DNA of 64,000 bases, from the NCBI RefSeq assembly GCF_033441515.1, contig NZ_JAWQJT010000002.1:1178001-1242000 (forward strand). Reading direction: 5' to 3'. Positions 34,936 to 43,862 of the stretch are shown here, in pieces. Under the pieces are notes generated by a model that saw nothing but the letters and a program-made list of their open reading frames with translations, was not told the origin of the DNA and searched no databases. Position 1 is the first letter of the stretch; each line of letters starts with the position of its first letter. Source of the stretch: Amycolatopsis solani (GTDB lineage: Bacteria > Actinomycetota > Actinomycetes > Mycobacteriales > Pseudonocardiaceae). The translations under genes and the position numbers were made by a program.

Positions 34936-36372
34936 ATGGCGACACGCCTCTGCATCGACGGACAGTGGACCGAGGCCGGCGGTGGCGCGCTCCCGACCCG
35001 CGACCCCGCCACCGGCCGGATCATCGAAGAGGTCGGCACGGCCTCGCGCGCGGACGTCGACGCCGCCGTCGCGGCCGCCCGGCGCGCGCTGACCGCGCCC
35101 GAGTGGGCCGGGCTGCTGCCGGTCCAGCGGGCCGCGTTGCTGTTCCGGCTGGCCGACCTCGTCGAGCAGCACCACGAAGAGCTGGCCCGCCTGGAAACGC
35201 TCGACCAGGGCCAGCCGATCGGGGTGTCCCGGCAGGTGAGCGCGACCGGCACGGCGGAGCACTTCCGCTACTTCGCGGGCTGGGTGACGAAGCTGCAGGG
35301 CACCACGAACCCGGTGTCCTTCCCGGACACCCTGCACTACACCCGCCGCGAGCCGGTCGGGGTGAACGCGCTGATCACGCCGTGGAACTTCCCGCTGATG
35401 ATCCTCGCCTGGAAACTCGCCCCGGCGCTGGCGACCGGCAACACGGTGGTGATCAAGCCGAGCGAGGTGACGCCGCTGACCAGCATCCGGCTGGTCGAAC
35501 TGGTCCACGAAGCCGGGATCCCGGCCGGCGTGGTCAACCTCGTCACCGGGGACGGCGCCGTCGGCGCCCTGCTCACCGAGCACCCGGACGTGGACCACGT
35601 CTCCTACACCGGGTCCACCGCCGTCGGGAAGCTGATCACCGCGGCGAGCGCGGCGTCCAACCTCAAGCGGCTCACCCTCGAACTCGGCGGGAAGGCCCCG
35701 AGCATCATCGCGGCCGACGCCGACATCGACGCCGCCGTCGCGGGCAACCTCGCCGGGGCGACGCTCAACACCGGCCAGGTCTGCGCCGCCTACACGCGCT
35801 TCTACGTCGATCGCCAGCGCGAGCAGGAGTTCGTCGAGAAAATGGCGCGCGGCCTCGAAGGCCTCCGGCTTGGGCCGGGCACCGAAGAGAGCACGCAACT
35901 CGGCCCGCTGGTGTCGGCGAAGCACCGCGAACACGTCGACTTCCTGGTGAGCACCGGCCGCGAGCAGGGCGCCGACCTGATCACCGGCGGGAGCCCGGTC
36001 GAGGGCGACGGCTACTTCTACACCCCGACGCTGTTCGCCGGCGTCCGCGACGACATGGCGATCATGCGCGAGGAGATCTTCGGCCCGGTGCTGGCCGTGA
36101 CCGCCTACGACGACGGCGACGAGCCGCTCGCCCGCGCCAACGACACCGAGTACGGCCTGGCCGCCACGGTGTGGACCCGCGACCTGCGCACGGCCCAGCG
36201 CTACGCCGACGGCATCCGGGCCGGCGCGGTCTTCGTCAACATGCCGCCGATCCCGGACATGGCGGCGCCGTGGGGCGGCTACAAGGCGTCCGGCTGGGGC
36301 CGCGAAATGGGCCCGTGGGCACTCGACGCCTACACCGAGACGAAGTCCGTCTGGCTCCACTACGGCGGGTGA
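34936..36372 (+). CDS. aldehyde dehydrogenase
   Basis: A 478-residue NAD(P)-dependent aldehyde dehydrogenase with PWN (Asn151), Glu249 in LELGGK and catalytic Cys283 in NTGQVC. The sequence resembles phenylacetaldehyde and betaine aldehyde dehydrogenases. It is a good candidate for oxidising the arylacetaldehyde from the amine oxidase to the arylacetate used by the downstream operon; this is inference from neighbours. ATG 34936 has GAGGAGGACAACGGG upstream. No CTAC-type operator is seen in its promoter region. Confidence 0.88.
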   Translation: MATRLCIDGQWTEAGGGALPTRDPATGRIIEEVGTASRADVDAAVAAARRALTAPEWAGLLPVQRAALLFRLADLVEQHHEELARLETLDQGQPIGVSRQVSATGTAEHFRYFAGWVTKLQGTTNPVSFPDTLHYTRREPVGVNALITPWNFPLMILAWKLAPALATGNTVVIKPSEVTPLTSIRLVELVHEAGIPAGVVNLVTGDGAVGALLTEHPDVDHVSYTGSTAVGKLITAASAASNLKRLTLELGGKAPSIIAADADIDAAVAGNLAGATLNTGQVCAAYTRFYVDRQREQEFVEKMARGLEGLRLGPGTEESTQLGPLVSAKHREHVDFLVSTGREQGADLITGGSPVEGDGYFYTPTLFAGVRDDMAIMREEIFGPVLAVTAYDDGDEPLARANDTEYGLAATVWTRDLRTAQRYADGIRAGAVFVNMPPIPDMAAPWGGYKASGWGREMGPWALDAYTETKSVWLHYGG

Positions 36373-36392
36373 AAGGGGTTTCCCCGCGCCCC

Positions 36393-36415
36393 AGATCGTA
36401 TATTATTTTAGATAC
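36393..36415. promoter_or_regulatory. A+T-rich promoter/operator of the homoprotocatechuate operon
   Basis: An imperfect inverted repeat GTATAT-N6-AGATAC (36398-36415) in a strikingly A+T-rich patch, preceded by AGATCGTAT, a string also found upstream of the AraC gene (5371). The likely ligand is the GntR regulator encoded in the operon. It lies about 30 bp before the FAH-RraA start. Confidence 0.45.
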
Positions 36416-36444
36416 CTTCTCCGAACCGGCAGGCAGGACGACGG

Positions 36445-37866
36445 ATGACGACTCTTCCGCAGCGGCCCGGCAAGATCATCGCGCTGCACCTCAACTACCG
36501 CTCCCGCGCCGCCCAGCGCGGCCGGGTGCCGGCACAGCCGTCGTACTTCCTCAAGCCGCCGACGTCCGTGGCGGCGAGCGGAGCCGCGCTCGAACGCCCG
36601 GCGGGTACCGAGCTGCTGGGCTTCGAAGGCGAGATCGCGCTGGTCATCGGCCGCACCGCCCGCCGCGTCACCCCCGAAGAAGGCTGGTCGTACGTCGAAG
36701 GCGTCACCGCGGCCAACGACTTCGGCGTCTACGACCTCCGCTACGCCGACAAGGGCAGCAACCTGCGCTCGAAGGGCGGCGACGGCTTCACCCCGCTCGG
36801 TCCCGCGGTACTGCCCGCCGCCGACCTCGACCCGGCCTCGCTGCGGCTGCGGACCTGGCTCAACGGCGAACTGGTCCAGCAGGACTCCACCGGCGACCTC
36901 CTCTTCGGCTTCGGCAGGCTGGTCGCCGACCTCTCGCAGCTGATCACCCTCGAACCCGGCGACGTCGTCCTGACCGGCACGCCCGCGGGTGCGTCGGTCG
37001 TCATCCCCGGCGACGTCGTCGAGGTCGAGGTCGACACGCCCGGGCACAGCACCGGACGGCTCGTCACGCCGATCACGGCGGGGACCGTCCCCTTCGGACC
37101 GTTCGGCGCGCTCCCCCGCGTGGACGAGCAGCAGCGGGCGGACGCGTACGGGACCGCCGAGCCGGGCTTCGAGCTGACGCCGGAACTGCGCGCGAAGCTC
37201 GAATCCGTCGGCACCGCAACGCTTTCCGCCCAGCTGCGCAAGCGCGGCTACAACGCCGTGTCGATCGACGGGCTGACGTCGACCCGCCCGGGCGCCCGGC
37301 TGACCGGCCGCGCGCGGACCCTGCGGTACCTGCCCTACCGCGAAGACCTGTTCAAAGCCCACGGCGGCGGGTACAACGCGCAGAAGCGCGCGATCGACGC
37401 GCTCGGCCCCGGCGACGTCCTCGTCGTGGAGGCCCGCGGCGAACGCGGCACCGGCACCGTCGGCGACATCCTCGCGCTGCGGGCCCAGGTGCGCGGCGCC
37501 GCCGGGATCGTCACCGACGGCGGGGTCCGCGACCTCGCCGCGGTGTCCGCTTTGGACATTCCCACCTACCACGCCGGACCGCACCCCGCGGTGCTCGGCC
37601 GGCGGCACGTGCCGTGGGACGTCGACGTGGCGATCGCCTGCGGCGGCGCGGCCGTCTGCCCCGGCGATGTGATCGCGGGCGACGGCGACGGTGTCCTGGT
37701 CATCCCGCCGGACCTGGTCGAGGAGGTCGTCGACGCGGCCATCGAGCAGGAGCTGCAGGAGACGTTCATCGCCGAGCAGGTCGCCGCGGGCGAGCGCGTC
37801 GAAGGCCTCTACCCGATGGACGAGCACTGGCGCGGGAGGTACGCCGCATGGCTCGCGAAACGGTGA
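36445..37866 (+). CDS. fused fumarylacetoacetate hydrolase-family and RraA-like protein
   Basis: A 473-residue two-domain enzyme. Residues about 20-215 are a fumarylacetoacetase C-terminal domain (GFEGEIALVIG, DLLFGF, DVVLTGTPAG), the family of HpaG, which decarboxylates and isomerises the ring-fission acid of homoprotocatechuate. Residues about 245-460 are an RraA/HMG-aldolase-like domain with the GD...GIVTDGGVRD motif, known for metal-dependent aldolase and oxaloacetate decarboxylase activity. The fusion may combine decarboxylation with a later C-C cleavage. ATG 36445 has GGACGACGG upstream. It overlaps the GntR start by 19 bp. Confidence 0.82.
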   Translation: MTTLPQRPGKIIALHLNYRSRAAQRGRVPAQPSYFLKPPTSVAASGAALERPAGTELLGFEGEIALVIGRTARRVTPEEGWSYVEGVTAANDFGVYDLRYADKGSNLRSKGGDGFTPLGPAVLPAADLDPASLRLRTWLNGELVQQDSTGDLLFGFGRLVADLSQLITLEPGDVVLTGTPAGASVVIPGDVVEVEVDTPGHSTGRLVTPITAGTVPFGPFGALPRVDEQQRADAYGTAEPGFELTPELRAKLESVGTATLSAQLRKRGYNAVSIDGLTSTRPGARLTGRARTLRYLPYREDLFKAHGGGYNAQKRAIDALGPGDVLVVEARGERGTGTVGDILALRAQVRGAAGIVTDGGVRDLAAVSALDIPTYHAGPHPAVLGRRHVPWDVDVAIACGGAAVCPGDVIAGDGDGVLVIPPDLVEEVVDAAIEQELQETFIAEQVAAGERVEGLYPMDEHWRGRYAAWLAKR

Positions 37867-38516
37867 ACGGCACCGCGATGAGCAAGTCGCGGATCGCCTA
37901 CGAGTGGATCAAGGCGAGGATCGCCGACGGCACCTTCTCCCCCGGCTACCGCCTGGTCCTCGGCCAGCTCGCCCAGGAGCTCGGCGTCAGCGTCGTCCCG
38001 ATCCGCGAAGCGATCCGCCTGCTGGAGGCCGAAGGCCTGGTCACCTTCGAGCGCAACGTCGGCGCCCAGGTCGCGATGGTCGACGAAAGCGAGTACCAGC
38101 ACACGATGCAGACCCTCGCGCTCGTCGAGGGCTACGCCGCCGCGCTCGCCGCACCCGTTCTCCCGCCCGGCGCGCTGGCCGAGGCCCGGGCGCTGAACGC
38201 CGAGCTGGCGGACTGCCTCGGGCACTTCGAACCGGCCCGGTTCACCGGCCTCAACCGCGACTTCCACACCGTGCTCTTCGGCGCCTGCCCCAACCCGCAG
38301 GTGCTCGACCTGGTCCGGCGGGGCTGGGACCGGCTCAGCGGCCTGCGCACCTCGACGTTCAGCTTCGTGCCCGGCCGGGCCCGCGAATCGGTCGCCGAGC
38401 ACGAAACCATCCTCGGCCTGATCGAGCGCGGCGCCCCCGCCGCCGACGTCGAGCAGGCCGTCCGCGCCCACCGGCTGGCCACCCTGGACGCGTTCCTCGC
38501 CCACCGCCGCCACTGA
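37848..38516 (+). CDS. GntR-family regulator, FCD subgroup
   Basis: A 222-residue regulator. The winged helix-turn-helix (residues about 10-75, LVLGQLAQELGVSVVPIREAIRLLEAEGLV) is followed by an all-helical FCD effector domain (about 90-215) that binds organic acids through a metal. Being inside the operon, it probably senses an aromatic acid intermediate and represses from the A+T-rich site at 36393-36415. ATG 37848 with GGGAGGT 8 bp upstream is chosen; ATG 37878 is an alternative. Confidence 0.87.
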   Translation: MARETVNGTAMSKSRIAYEWIKARIADGTFSPGYRLVLGQLAQELGVSVVPIREAIRLLEAEGLVTFERNVGAQVAMVDESEYQHTMQTLALVEGYAAALAAPVLPPGALAEARALNAELADCLGHFEPARFTGLNRDFHTVLFGACPNPQVLDLVRRGWDRLSGLRTSTFSFVPGRARESVAEHETILGLIERGAPAADVEQAVRAHRLATLDAFLAHRRH

Positions 38517-38533
38517 CGCAGGAAGGACCACCC

Positions 38534-39481
38534 ATGCGATTCCGCTCCGACCCCCAGGCCATCCGCGGGTCGATCGCGCCGCTGATGACGCCGTTCACCG
38601 CCGAAGGGGCCGTCGACCACGGCGGCCTCGAGAACCTCGTGCGCTGGCAGCTCGCCTCGGGCTCGCACGGCATCTCGATCGGCGGCTCGACCGGCGAGCC
38701 CGGTTCGCAGACCGTTGCCGAGCGCGCCGAGGCGATCCGCACGGTGGCCGCCGCGGTGGACGACCGCGTGCCGTTCGTCCCGGGCACCGGGTCGGCGAAG
38801 CTCGACGAAACCCTGGAGCTGACGGGGCTCGCCCGGGACGCCGGGATCGACGCCGCCCTGGTCATCACGCCGTACTACGCCCGGCCGACGCAGGACGCGC
38901 TGTTCGTCTGGTACCGCACGGTCTGCCGGGAGTTCCCGGACCTGCCGATCGTCGCCTACAACGTGCCGAGCCGCACCGCGGTCGACCTCGCGCCGGAGAC
39001 GGTCGCGCGGCTGTTCCGGTCGTGCGAGAACTTCGTCGGGATCAAGGAGACGACGAAGGACTTCGAGCACTTCTCCCGCGTGCTGCACCTGTGCGGGCGG
39101 AGCCTGCTGGTGTGGTCCGGGATCGAGCTGCTCTGCCTGCCGCTGCTGGCCCTCGGCGGCGCGGGCTTCGTCAGCGCCACGGCCAACATCGCCCCGGCCG
39201 CGTGCGCGGAGATGTACACCGCCTGGCAGTCGGGCGACCACGAGCGGGCGCGGGAGCTCCACTACGGCCTGCACCCGCTGGTCGACCTGCTGTTCGTCGA
39301 AACCAACCCGGCGCCCGGGAAGTGGGTGCTCGAGCACCGCGGGCTGATCGCGTCCGGGCACGTGCGGCCGCCGCTGATCACGCCGACCGAGGCCGGGATC
39401 GCCCGGATCAAGGACTTCATGGCCGAAGGCGCTCCGTACCTCAGCCCGGCCGAAGGTTTCACTGTGGAGGGGAAGGCATGA
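38534..39481 (+). CDS. DapA-family lyase/aldolase
   Basis: A 315-residue class I aldolase of the dihydrodipicolinate synthase family. It has Schiff-base Lys171 (FVGIKETTKD), catalytic Tyr142 (AYNVPSR) and the pyruvate-carboxylate binding GGSTGE at 50-55 in place of the usual GTTGE. In this operon the likely job is retro-aldol release of pyruvate or handling of the hydroxy-oxo-heptenedioate, the step done by HpaI elsewhere; this is inferred from context. ATG 38534 has GGAAGGA upstream. The stop overlaps hpaE. Confidence 0.85.
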   Translation: MRFRSDPQAIRGSIAPLMTPFTAEGAVDHGGLENLVRWQLASGSHGISIGGSTGEPGSQTVAERAEAIRTVAAAVDDRVPFVPGTGSAKLDETLELTGLARDAGIDAALVITPYYARPTQDALFVWYRTVCREFPDLPIVAYNVPSRTAVDLAPETVARLFRSCENFVGIKETTKDFEHFSRVLHLCGRSLLVWSGIELLCLPLLALGGAGFVSATANIAPAACAEMYTAWQSGDHERARELHYGLHPLVDLLFVETNPAPGKWVLEHRGLIASGHVRPPLITPTEAGIARIKDFMAEGAPYLSPAEGFTVEGKA

Positions 39482-40986
39482 CCCACTACGTCCCGGCAGG
39501 ACTGCCGGGCGAACTCAAGCACTACATCGGCGGCGAGCTCGTCGACAGCGTGTCGGGCAAGACGTTCGACGTGCTCGACCCGGTGTCGAACACCCCGTAC
39601 GCGACCGCCGCGGCGGGCCAGGCCGAAGACGTCGGCCGCGCGGTCGCCGCGGCGCGGACGGCGTTCACCGAAGGCCCGTGGCCGCGCATGCTGCCCCGGG
39701 CGCGGGCCCGGGTGCTGAACAAGATCGCCGACGCCGTCGAAGCGCAGGACAACCGGCTGGCCGAGCTGGAGACGTTCGACACCGGCCTGCCGATCACCCA
39801 GGCGCTCGGGCAGGCGCAGCGCGCGGCCGAGAACTTCCGGTTCTTCGCCGACCTCGTCGTCGCCCAGGCCGACGACACCTACCAGGTGCCCGGGCGGCAG
39901 GTGAACTACGTGCACCGCAAGCCGGTCGGGGTGGCCGGGCTGATCACGCCGTGGAACACGCCGTTCATGCTGGAGAGCTGGAAGCTCGCGCCGGCACTGG
40001 CTTCGGGCTGCACGGTGGTGCTCAAGCCGGCCGAGTTCACGCCGCTTTCGGCGAGCCTGTGGGCGGCGATCTTCGCCGACGCCGGGCTGCCGTCCGGGGT
40101 CTTCAACCTGGTCAACGGCTTCGGCGAGGAGGCGGGCGACGCGCTGGTGAAGCACAGGGACGTCCCGCTGATCTCGTTCACCGGCGAGACCACCACCGGG
40201 CAGACGATCTACCGCAACTGCGCGGCCGGGCTCAAGGGCATGTCGATGGAGCTCGGCGGCAAGTCCCCGGCCATCGTTTTCGCCGACGCCGACCTGGACG
40301 CCGCCCTCGACTCGACGCTCTTCGGCGTGTTCTCCCTCAACGGCGAACGCTGCACCGCGGGCAGCCGGATCCTCGTGCAGCGCCCGATCTACGAGGAGTT
40401 CTGCACCCGGTACGCCGAGCGGGCGCGCACCATCGTCGTGGGTGATCCGCACGATCCGGCCACGGAAGTCGGCGCGCTGGTGCACCCCGAGCACTACGCC
40501 AAGGTGATGAGCTACGTCGAACTGGGCAAGTCCGAAGGCCGGCTGCTCGCCGGTGGCGGGCGTCCGTCCGGCTTGGACAGCGGCAACTACGTGGCGCCGA
40601 CGGTGTTCGCGGACGTGCCTTCGACCGCGCGGATCTTCCAGGAGGAGATCTTCGGGCCGGTGGTCGCGCTGACGCCGTTCGACACCGAAGCCGAAGCACT
40701 GGCGCTGGCCAACGACGTCAAGTACGGGCTGGCCGCCTACCTCTGGACGTCGGACCTGCGGCGGGCGCACACCTTCGCGCAGTCGGTCGAGGCCGGGATG
40801 GTCTGGCTGAACTCGCACAACGTCCGCGACCTGCGGACGCCGTTCGGCGGGGTCAAGGCGTCCGGCCTCGGCCACGAAGGCGGCTACCGCTCGCTCGACT
40901 TCTACACCCACCAGCAGGCGATCCACGTCTCGCTCGGGCCGGTGCACACCGCCCGCTTCGGGACCGGCCGGAAGGGACAGTCATGA
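39478..40986 (+). CDS. hpaE: 5-carboxymethyl-2-hydroxymuconate semialdehyde dehydrogenase
   Basis: A 502-residue aldehyde dehydrogenase with Asn160 (PWN), Glu258 (MELGGK) and Cys292 (NGERCTAG). The C-terminal stretch LNSHNVRDLRTPFGGVKASG is typical of HpaE, which oxidises the semialdehyde from homoprotocatechuate ring cleavage to the dicarboxylic acid using NAD. It lies directly before the dioxygenase that makes its substrate, with a 4-bp overlap, as in other hpa/hpc operons. Confidence 0.9.
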   Translation: MTHYVPAGLPGELKHYIGGELVDSVSGKTFDVLDPVSNTPYATAAAGQAEDVGRAVAAARTAFTEGPWPRMLPRARARVLNKIADAVEAQDNRLAELETFDTGLPITQALGQAQRAAENFRFFADLVVAQADDTYQVPGRQVNYVHRKPVGVAGLITPWNTPFMLESWKLAPALASGCTVVLKPAEFTPLSASLWAAIFADAGLPSGVFNLVNGFGEEAGDALVKHRDVPLISFTGETTTGQTIYRNCAAGLKGMSMELGGKSPAIVFADADLDAALDSTLFGVFSLNGERCTAGSRILVQRPIYEEFCTRYAERARTIVVGDPHDPATEVGALVHPEHYAKVMSYVELGKSEGRLLAGGGRPSGLDSGNYVAPTVFADVPSTARIFQEEIFGPVVALTPFDTEAEALALANDVKYGLAAYLWTSDLRRAHTFAQSVEAGMVWLNSHNVRDLRTPFGGVKASGLGHEGGYRSLDFYTHQQAIHVSLGPVHTARFGTGRKGQS

Positions 40987-42026
40987 CCGCCACCCCGCCG
41001 GACGTCATCCGCTGCGCGTACGCCGAGCTCGTCGTCACCGACCTGGCGGCGTCCCGGGCGTTCTACGTCGACGTGCTCGGGCTCGTCGTCACCCACGAAG
41101 ACGCCTCCGCCCTGTACCTCCGCGCTTTCGAGGAGTACCTGCACCATTCACTGGTGCTGCGCAAGGGGTCCACGGCCGCGCTGGGCGTGCTGGCCTACCG
41201 GGTGCGCACGCCCGGCGACCTCGACCTCGCCGAGGCGTACTACCGCGAGCTCGGCGTCCGGGTGGAACGTCGTCCGGCGGGAGCCACGCGCGGGATCGGC
41301 GAGGCGGTGCGGGTGACCGACCCGCTCGGGTTCCCGGTGGAGTTCTTCCACGACGCCGAGCACGTCGAGCGGTTCACGCAGCGCTACGACGTCCACGGCG
41401 CCGGAGCCCTGTCCCGATTGGACCACTTCAACCTGGACACCCCGGACGTCCCGGCGGCCCGGAAGTACTACGAGGGCCTGGGTTTCCGCGTGTCGGAGGA
41501 CATCCAGGACGACGAGGGCACGGTGTACGCGGCCTGGATGTTCCGCAAGCCGACGGTCCACGACGTCGCCCTGACCGGCGGCGACGGCCCTCGCCTGCAC
41601 CACATCGCGTTCGCCTCGCACGAGCGGCACCAGATCCTGCACATCTGCGACCACCTGGGTGCCCTGCGGAAGTCCGGCATGATCGAGCGCGGCCCGGGCC
41701 GCCACGGCGTGTCGAACGCGTTCTACCTCTACGTCCGCGATCCCGACGGGCACCGCGTCGAGATCTACACCCACGACTACTACACCGGCGACCCCGACAA
41801 CCCGGTGATCACCTGGGACGTCCACGACAACCAGCGCCGCGACTGGTGGGGCAACCCGGTGGTGCCGAGCTGGTACACCGACGCGTCGGTGGTGCTGGAC
41901 CTCGACGGCGCGGTCCAGCCGGTCGTCGCCCGGTCCGAGCCGCGCGAAGCCGACGTCACCATCGGCGCGGACGGGTTCTCGTTCAGCACCGGGGAGGCGG
42001 AGTTCAAGCTGGGCGAGCAGGTGTGA
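40983..42026 (+). CDS. hpaD: 3,4-dihydroxyphenylacetate 2,3-dioxygenase
   Basis: A 347-residue extradiol dioxygenase of the vicinal oxygen chelate fold. Metal ligands are His148 (LDHFN), His207 (LHHIAF) and Glu260 (VEIYT). The second-shell His193 and Tyr250 also fit the Brevibacterium fuscum enzyme with a constant offset of 7. It opens the catechol ring of homoprotocatechuate next to the diol (meta cleavage) using Fe(II) or Mn(II) and O2. ATG 40983 overlaps the hpaE stop. Its end overlaps the convergent peptidase gene by 23 bp. Confidence 0.93.
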   Translation: MTATPPDVIRCAYAELVVTDLAASRAFYVDVLGLVVTHEDASALYLRAFEEYLHHSLVLRKGSTAALGVLAYRVRTPGDLDLAEAYYRELGVRVERRPAGATRGIGEAVRVTDPLGFPVEFFHDAEHVERFTQRYDVHGAGALSRLDHFNLDTPDVPAARKYYEGLGFRVSEDIQDDEGTVYAAWMFRKPTVHDVALTGGDGPRLHHIAFASHERHQILHICDHLGALRKSGMIERGPGRHGVSNAFYLYVRDPDGHRVEIYTHDYYTGDPDNPVITWDVHDNQRRDWWGNPVVPSWYTDASVVLDLDGAVQPVVARSEPREADVTIGADGFSFSTGEAEFKLGEQV

Positions 42027-43767
42027 GCCACCGGGAGAACCACTCGCGCGAGCGGTCCAGGACGTCGATCTGGTGGTCGCGTTCGCGGATCGAGTGGTTC
42101 TCCCGCGGGTAGACGACGAACTCGTGCTCGCGGTCGCCGAGCGCGTCGTGCAGGAGCTCGGCCTGCGAGAGCGGGACGTTGGTGTCGCACTCGCCGTGCA
42201 GGATGAGCACGGGCGTCCGGATCCGGTCGGCGAAGGTGATCGGGCTCTGCTGCTTCCCGCCCAGCGCGGCTTCGAACCGGGTGTGCTCCCCGGTGGCGGC
42301 GAGCAACGGCCAGTCGATGACCCCGGCCCCGACGACGGCGGCCTTGAAGCGATCGGTGTGCGCGACGGCCCAGGCGGCGAAGAAACCCCCGTGGCTCCAG
42401 CCCCCGATCCCGAGCCGGTCCTCGTCGGCGACGCCTTCGGCGACGAGGAGGTCGATCCCGGTGAGGACGTCGGTGAATTCCGCGCCTCCGACGTCTCCGG
42501 CGACGCTGAGCGCGAAGGCGTGGCCGTGGCCGAGGCCGCCGCGGGCGTTCGGGTGGAACACCGCGAACCCGGCGGCCGCGAGCCATTGCGCGCAGGGGTA
42601 CCAGCCGAGGTGGAAGCGGTCGGCGTAGCGGTCGTACGGGCCGCCGTGGACGAGGGTGACCAGCGGGAACGGGCCGTCCGCCCGGGTGGTGCCGGGCGGG
42701 AGGACGAGCAGCCCGTCGAGCTCGGTGCCGTCTTCCGCCCGGTACGCGAGGCGTTCCTGACCGGCCCAGCGGATTCCCCCGGGGCCGGCCTGGGTGATCC
42801 GGCGGCGGGCCCGGACTTCTTCGGGTTCGCTGCCGACGCTCGCGACGACGGCGTAGGTGCCCTCGTCGCTGACGGTGAGCCCGCTCAGGGCGCCCCGGGC
42901 GCGCTCGACGTCGGCGAAGGTTCCGGTGGCGGGATCGAGCCGGCGGATGACGGTGTCCAGGCCGTCGGCGAACACCGCGAGCGGGCCGGCGGCCTGGGCG
43001 AATTCGACCGGGCAGGAGGTGAAGCCTTCCGTGAGGTTGCGGTGGCCGGGGACGGCGAAGACGGCGTTGCCGCCGATGAGGCCGGGCGGGGTGAGGCCGA
43101 GGTAGCCGAGCTGCCAGGCGGTTTCGTGGCGCCACCAGACGAGGTCGGCGGCTTCGATGGCGGGGGTGCCGAGGTCTTCGGTACTCCCGGTGGCGACGTC
43201 GACGAGATGGAGCCCGGGCTCGAAGAGTCCCGGATCCCGGTCGGCCGTCGCCCAGGTGAGGACGGCGAGTGCCTGCCCGTCGGGCCGCGGGGCGACTTCC
43301 CGCACGTGGCGGTCGCCGAGGTCACCGGCCGGGCGGACCTCGCGAGTGGGGAGGTCGAGCAGCCACAAGCGGTCGGGACCGGCCTCCGCGGCTGGGGCGA
43401 TCAGGGCCACCTCGGTGCCGTCCGGCAGGGGCGCGAAGGCCGTCACGCCGCCGGGCAGGTCCGTCAAGCGCTCGGCCGCGCCTCCGGTGAGGTCGAGCCG
43501 GTGCAGCTGCGCGTCCGACAACAGGAACACCGACCCCGAGTCGGGAGCCCACCTCGGGCTCGAGTCGTCCGCGGTGCCCGGGGTCACCCGGCGGGGTGGC
43601 TCGCTGCCGTCGGCCCGCGCCAGCCACAGGGTGCTCGACCGGCGGCGGCCCACCCTCCCCACCGGGGACGTCACGTAGGCCACCCAGCGGCCGTCCGGGG
43701 AGATGCGGGGCTCGGTGGGGACTTCGCGGTCGACCACCTTCTGTGCGGTCAGCTCACCTTCGGTCAC
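42004..43767 (-). CDS. S9 family serine peptidase (acylaminoacyl-peptidase type)
   Basis: A 587-residue cytoplasmic peptidase: an N-terminal beta-propeller (residues about 1-330) with WD40-like blades, then an alpha/beta hydrolase domain. The nucleophile Ser is in GGWSHGGFF, Asp in HGECDTNVP and His in PRENHSI. It trims short or N-acylated peptides. GTG 43767 (VTEGELTAQKVV) is chosen; ATG 43800 would add 11 residues. No link to the neighbouring aromatic operon is evident. Confidence 0.85.
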   Translation of the reverse strand: MTEGELTAQKVVDREVPTEPRISPDGRWVAYVTSPVGRVGRRRSSTLWLARADGSEPPRRVTPGTADDSSPRWAPDSGSVFLLSDAQLHRLDLTGGAAERLTDLPGGVTAFAPLPDGTEVALIAPAAEAGPDRLWLLDLPTREVRPAGDLGDRHVREVAPRPDGQALAVLTWATADRDPGLFEPGLHLVDVATGSTEDLGTPAIEAADLVWWRHETAWQLGYLGLTPPGLIGGNAVFAVPGHRNLTEGFTSCPVEFAQAAGPLAVFADGLDTVIRRLDPATGTFADVERARGALSGLTVSDEGTYAVVASVGSEPEEVRARRRITQAGPGGIRWAGQERLAYRAEDGTELDGLLVLPPGTTRADGPFPLVTLVHGGPYDRYADRFHLGWYPCAQWLAAAGFAVFHPNARGGLGHGHAFALSVAGDVGGAEFTDVLTGIDLLVAEGVADEDRLGIGGWSHGGFFAAWAVAHTDRFKAAVVGAGVIDWPLLAATGEHTRFEAALGGKQQSPITFADRIRTPVLILHGECDTNVPLSQAELLHDALGDREHEFVVYPRENHSIRERDHQIDVLDRSREWFSRWLTPARPA

Positions 43768-43862
43768 CGGTTCCAGTCTGCCCGGGTTCCCCCGACCCAT
43801 CCACCCGGCCGGCGGCGCCGAACCCCTGCGGAGGGGTGGACCGGCAGAGAGGGTGGGTGCGC

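Noticed and set aside
18719..36372. Secondary-metabolite biosynthetic gene cluster
   Set aside because: A methyltransferase-like protein, SDRs and a GMC oxidoreductase are present, but there is no core synthase (PKS, NRPS, terpene, RiPP), and importers, esterases and amidohydrolases indicate uptake and breakdown instead.
34965..37847. A long frame upstream of the GntR gene overlapping the aldehyde dehydrogenase and FAH-RraA genes
   Set aside because: The protein before 37848 has no family resemblance, while the other frame encodes motifs of both enzymes. The GntR gene is taken to start at 37848.
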